Shown here: positions 60,682 through 64,000 of the stretch, in pieces
Numbering within the stretch: the first letter of the stretch is position 1
How the letters are laid out: each line of letters starts with the position of its first letter
DNA from: Piscinibacter sp047602365
Lineage (GTDB): Bacteria; Pseudomonadota; Gammaproteobacteria; Burkholderiales; Burkholderiaceae_C
DNA length: 64,000 nucleotides
Assembly (NCBI GenBank): GCA_047602365.1
Contig: JASGHM010000001.1
Location: forward strand, 930,001-994,000
Reading direction: 5' to 3'
The notes under the pieces: model-generated
The model's database searches: none
Told to the model about the DNA's origin: nothing
The model's input: the letters and a program-made list of their open reading frames with translations, nothing else
Program-made: the position numbers and the translations under genes

Positions 60682-60750
60682 GGGCCGCCTGGCGGCCCAT
60701 CCCCAGAACGCGGACCGGCGCGTGGCGCAACACGCTGCGCGCCGGTCCGC
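60682..60750 (+). terminator. Tandem hairpins after the DUF4148-like gene
   Basis: GGGCCG-CCTGG-CGGCCC at 60682-60698 is followed by a perfect 13-bp stem GCGGACCGGCGCG/CGCGCCGGTCCGC spanning 60710-60750. No T-run follows. They separate two plus-strand genes and probably stop or process the upstream transcript. Confidence 0.5.
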
Positions 60751-60775
60751 ACCTCTGTCCGATCGCGGAGAACCC

Positions 60776-61120
60776 ATGAGTGCCTCGACCCGACCGCCGC
60801 GCGTCCACATCCGGCGCGCCCTGTTGCTGACCCTCGTCGTGCTGGCCGCCGGCTGCTCGACGCGGCCGGACGCACACCACGACCGTGATCCGGCGGCCGA
60901 CGCCGCGCCGGGCGACTGCGCTGCGCTGCAAGCCGATGTCCGCAACGCCGAGCAGGCCGTGGCCGAGGCGCAGGAACAGAAGCAGAACGCCTGGAAGGCG
61001 GTGGTCCCGTTCGCGGTGGTCGCACGCCAGGCGCAGGCCCGGTCGACCGGCGCCCAGGCCGAGCGGCAGCTCGAGCGCCTGCGCGGCGCACAGCGCCGGC
61101 AGGGCTGCGCCGTCGAGTGA
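60776..61120 (+). CDS. Small lipoprotein with coiled-coil tail (114 aa)
   Basis: The protein has a lipoprotein signal RALLLTLVVLAAGCSTRPDAH. A helical coiled-coil segment CAALQADVRNAEQAVAEAQEQKQNAWKAVVPFAVVARQAQARSTGAQAERQLERLRGAQRRQGC follows, bounded by two cysteines. It is likely anchored in the inner or outer membrane. It lies 25 bases ahead of the RND adaptor gene on the same strand and may belong to that pump operon, although no known pump component looks like it. Confidence 0.6.
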   Translation: MSASTRPPRVHIRRALLLTLVVLAAGCSTRPDAHHDRDPAADAAPGDCAALQADVRNAEQAVAEAQEQKQNAWKAVVPFAVVARQAQARSTGAQAERQLERLRGAQRRQGCAVE

Positions 61121-61145
61121 GCCACGAGCACGACAAGGAGCAAGC

Positions 61146-62243
61146 ATGAGACACCAGGGAATCGCGATCCTGATCGGCCTGGCCGCCATCGGAGCCGGTT
61201 GCACGCGCCAGGAGCCGCCGGCGCACGAAGAGCTGCGCCCGGTGCGCAGCGTCGTGGTCGGTGAGAGCCAGGGTTCGTTCGGCGCGAGCTACTCGGGCGA
61301 GATCCAGGCACGCTACGAAAGCAGGCTCGGCTTCCAGACCTCGGGCAAGGTCGTCGCACGCCTGGTCGAGGTCGGCAGCCACGTGCGGCGCGGCCAGCCG
61401 CTGATGCGGCTCGACCCGGCGCAGGAGACGCTGCACCTGGTCGCTGCCGGCGCCGACGTCGACGCCGCGAAGAGCCGCGTGGCGCAGAACCGCATCGACC
61501 TGCAGCGCACCGAGCAGCTGCTGGCCAAGCAGTTCGCCTCGCCCGCCGAGCTCGACCAGCAGCGCCTGGCGCTCGAACAGTCCGAGTCGCAGCTGAAGGC
61601 CGCCCTGGCGCAGCAGCAGATCAAGCTCAACCAGCGTGGCTACACCGAGCTGCTGGCCGACCGCGACGGCGTGGTCACGGCCATCGCCGCCGAGGCCGGC
61701 CAGGTGGTCTCGCCAGGGCAGGCGGTGGTCACCGTCGCCGCCGACGGCGAGCGCGAGGTGCTGGTCAGCATTCCCGAGTCGCGCGTCGACGAACTGCGCC
61801 AGGCCAAGGCCTTGCAGGTCTCGGTGTGGGCGCAGCGCGGCAAGACCTACGCCGGCACGCTGCGCGAGCTCGCGCCAGACACCGACAGCGTGACGCGCAC
61901 CTACTCCGCGCGCATCGCCGTGAAGGACGCCGACGCCGCGCTGATGCTGGGCATGACCGCCACGGTGAACGCGCCCGACGTCGATGGCAGCCGCGCGATC
62001 CGCCTGCCGCTGTCGGCGATCCACTCACGCGACGGCGAGTCGCGGGTCTGGGTCATCGACGAGAAGACCGCGCAGGTCACCACGCGCGCCGTGCAGCTCG
62101 GCGGCGCCCACGACGACAGCGTGCTGGTCACTGCCGGCCTTGCCGGCGGCGAGACCGTGGTGACGGCCGGCGTGCACATGCTGCACGAGGGCCAGAAGGT
62201 CAAACCCGCCGGCGCGCCGGCCCTTGCACAGGCAGCCAAGTGA
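61146..62243 (+). CDS. RND efflux periplasmic adaptor
   Basis: The 365-residue lipoprotein has signal ILIGLAAIGAGCTRQ and the adaptor pattern SYSGEIQARYESRLGFQTSGKVVARLVEVGSHVRRGQPLMRLDPAQ. A coiled-coil hairpin (about 95-165), DGVVTAIAAEAGQVVSPGQAVVTV, and VLVSIPESRVDEL follow. GACAAGGAG precedes ATG 61146. Its stop overlaps the transporter start by one base. It is distinct in sequence from the adaptor at 31049. Confidence 0.9.
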   Translation: MRHQGIAILIGLAAIGAGCTRQEPPAHEELRPVRSVVVGESQGSFGASYSGEIQARYESRLGFQTSGKVVARLVEVGSHVRRGQPLMRLDPAQETLHLVAAGADVDAAKSRVAQNRIDLQRTEQLLAKQFASPAELDQQRLALEQSESQLKAALAQQQIKLNQRGYTELLADRDGVVTAIAAEAGQVVSPGQAVVTVAADGEREVLVSIPESRVDELRQAKALQVSVWAQRGKTYAGTLRELAPDTDSVTRTYSARIAVKDADAALMLGMTATVNAPDVDGSRAIRLPLSAIHSRDGESRVWVIDEKTAQVTTRAVQLGGAHDDSVLVTAGLAGGETVVTAGVHMLHEGQKVKPAGAPALAQAAK

Positions 62244-64000
62244 TGAAGTCCGTCAACCTCTCCGAGTGGGCGCTGAAGCACCCGCAGATGATCGCCTTCC
62301 TGCTGATGCTGCTGGGCATCGCCGGCGTGCTCGCCTACGGGCGGCTGGGCCAGAAGGAAGACCCCGAGTTCACCGTCAAGACGATGGTCGTGCAGGCCTA
62401 CTGGCCGGGCAGCTCGGCGCAGCAGATGGCCGAGCAGGTGACCGACAAGCTCGAGAAGAAGCTGCAGGAGCTCGCCGAGATCGACTACATCAGCAGCTAC
62501 GCCAAGCCCGGTGTCACGCAGATCAAGGTCAACCTGCGCGAGGACACCGCGCCCGAGGCGGTGCCGCAGGTCTGGTACCAGGTGCGCAAGAAGCTCGGCG
62601 ACATCCAGTCGACGCTGCCGCAGGGCGTGCGCGGGCCGTTCTTCAACGACGAGTTCGGCGACACCTTCGGCAACCTCTACGCGATCACCGGCGACGGCTT
62701 CGGCGACGCCGAGCTGCACGACTTCGCCGAGGCGGCGCGCAACGAATTCCTGCGCGTGGCCGACGTCAACAAGGTCGAGCTGACCGGCGTGCAGGACGAG
62801 AAGATCTACGTCGAGGCGAGCAACGCCAAGCTGGCCTCGCTGGGCCTGGACCCGGCGCTGATCTCGCGCACGCTGGCCGCCACCAACACCGTCGACGCGG
62901 CCGGCACCGTGCAGACCGCCTCGGAGCAGCTGCGCCTGACCGTCAGCGGCGAGTTCGATTCGGTCGAGAGCATCCGCAACATCAGCATCCAGGCCGGCGA
63001 GCGCAGCTTCCGCCTCGGCGACATCGCCGACGTGAAGCGCGGCGTGGTCGAGCCGGCCACCGCGAAGATGCGCTTCAACGGCGCACCGGCGGTCGGCCTG
63101 GCGGTCAGCATGCGCAAGGGCGGCGACGTGATCCGCCTGGGCGAGCGGCTCGGCGAGACGGTGCGCCACGTGCAGGCCAGCCTGCCGGTGGGCGTGCAGA
63201 TCCACGCCGTCTCCGATCAGCCGCGCGTGGTCGAGGAGTCGGTGCACGAGTTCAAGAAGAGCCTGTTCGAGGCCGTCGTGATCGTGCTCGCGGTGAGCTT
63301 CTTCTCGCTGGGCGTGCGCACCGGCTTCGTGGTCGCGCTGAGCATCCCGCTGGTGCTGGCGCTGACCTTCCTGGCGATGTACCTGCTCGGCATCGAGCTG
63401 CAGCGCATCTCGCTGGGCGCGCTGATCATCTCGCTGGGCCTGCTGGTCGACGACGCGATCATCGCCGTCGAGATGATGGCGCTCAAGCTCGAGCAGGGCT
63501 GGGACAAGTTCCGCGCCGCCACCTACGCCTACACGGCGACCGCCTTCCCGATGCTGACCGGCACGCTGATCACCGCGGCGGGCTTCCTGCCGGTGGGCTT
63601 CGCGAAGTCGGGCTCGGGCGAGTACGTGTTCTCGCTGTTCCAGGTGGTCGGTCTGTCGCTGATGCTGTCGTGGGTCGTCGCGGTGGTGTTCACGCCCTGG
63701 ATCGGCTTCAGGCTGCTCAAGGAGCACAGCGGCACCGTCCACGACGAAGACGCGGTGTACCAGCGCGGCATGTACGCGCACTTCCGCAAGTTCATCGATG
63801 CGTGCCTGGTGCATCGCAAGCTGGTGATAGTCGTCACGGCGGCGGCGTTCATCGCGTCGATCGCACTCTTCAAGGCCGTGCCGCAGCAGTTCTTCCCGGC
63901 ATCGGACCGGCCCGAGCTGATGGTCGACCTGTGGCTGCCGCAGGCCGCCACCTTCGAGGCCAGCCAGCGTGAGGTGGCGGCGCTCGAGGCGACGCTGCGC
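62243..64000 (+). CDS. RND efflux inner-membrane transporter (3' end outside window)
   Basis: The first 586 residues of an AcrB-like transporter are seen. It begins NLSEWALKHPQMIAFLLMLLGIAGVLAYGRLGQKEDPEFTVKTMVV, then has porter-domain segments. The proton-relay pair D403-D404 is in GLLVDDAIIAVEMM, and the later helices VFSLFQVVGLSLMLSWVVAVVFTPW follow. The frame is open to the window edge. The KEDPEFTVK type suggests the multidrug HAE1 branch with its adaptor upstream. No outer-membrane channel gene is visible in the window. Confidence 0.93.
   Translation, partial: MKSVNLSEWALKHPQMIAFLLMLLGIAGVLAYGRLGQKEDPEFTVKTMVVQAYWPGSSAQQMAEQVTDKLEKKLQELAEIDYISSYAKPGVTQIKVNLREDTAPEAVPQVWYQVRKKLGDIQSTLPQGVRGPFFNDEFGDTFGNLYAITGDGFGDAELHDFAEAARNEFLRVADVNKVELTGVQDEKIYVEASNAKLASLGLDPALISRTLAATNTVDAAGTVQTASEQLRLTVSGEFDSVESIRNISIQAGERSFRLGDIADVKRGVVEPATAKMRFNGAPAVGLAVSMRKGGDVIRLGERLGETVRHVQASLPVGVQIHAVSDQPRVVEESVHEFKKSLFEAVVIVLAVSFFSLGVRTGFVVALSIPLVLALTFLAMYLLGIELQRISLGALIISLGLLVDDAIIAVEMMALKLEQGWDKFRAATYAYTATAFPMLTGTLITAAGFLPVGFAKSGSGEYVFSLFQVVGLSLMLSWVVAVVFTPWIGFRLLKEHSGTVHDEDAVYQRGMYAHFRKFIDACLVHRKLVIVVTAAAFIASIALFKAVPQQFFPASDRPELMVDLWLPQAATFEASQREVAALEATLR

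Overview
This is about 64 kb of very GC-rich chromosomal DNA with strong G/C preference at third codon positions. The gene families point to a betaproteobacterium of the order Burkholderiales (Rubrivivax/Leptothrix-like): a DUF4148-type secreted protein, a TPR/winged-helix regulator beside an SRPBCC gene, a BaeSR-type pair beside an RND pump, a fused persulfide dioxygenase-rhodanese, and a YnbABCD-type lipid operon. That placement is inference. Most of the window is ordinary chromosome. No phage structural, transposase, integrase or CRISPR sequence was seen.

Layout. 0-9.9 kb: the end of a TPR protein, two small genes, a DUF364 protein overlapping a MalT-type LuxR regulator, an OmpR/QseC-type two-component pair, a haem-c lipoprotein, a beta-propeller and an SRPBCC protein with its regulator. 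10-16.8 kb: a group III truncated haemoglobin under an NsrR-type operator, an HtrA protease, a LapG-like protease, dienelactone hydrolase and a BvgS-like sensor kinase. 16.9-28.8 kb: zwf, a glutathione transferase, two exported lipoproteins, ADP-ribosylglycohydrolase, a molbindin, persulfide dioxygenase, a glutamine amidotransferase, a TauD-type dioxygenase and a BNR-propeller/MoaD pair. 28.8-38.5 kb: BaeR/BaeS-like regulators divergent from a complete tripartite RND pump, then an S41-like peptidase.

The most unusual part is 38.6-45.4 kb. A minus-strand unit reads PcfJ-like protein, two tRNA-like genes, HNH endonuclease, a minimal tRNA-like element, a six-pair-acceptor tRNA-like gene, slipin, ClpP/SDH-like serine protease and RtcB RNA ligase, ending at a terminator. 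Ahead of it lie a good sigma-54 promoter and a leader with a GNRA-capped boxB-like hairpin followed by a boxA of rRNA-operon type, then more perfect hairpins. I read this as an inducible RNA damage/repair operon that makes structured tRNA-like RNAs through antitermination. Beside it are a divergent HTH regulator and a small ORF sharing a 15-bp perfect palindrome.

46-64 kb holds exported proteins with an M48 protease, an expanded YnbABCD-like phospholipid operon, a small membrane operon, a MipA/OmpV protein with a two-component system, an ECF-like sigma factor with a probable target gene, and the start of a second RND system.

At least six conserved genes are interrupted by apparent single-base insertions, always in the insertion direction. 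This looks like residual long-read error rather than gene decay, so the frameshifted genes are described as probably intact in the organism.
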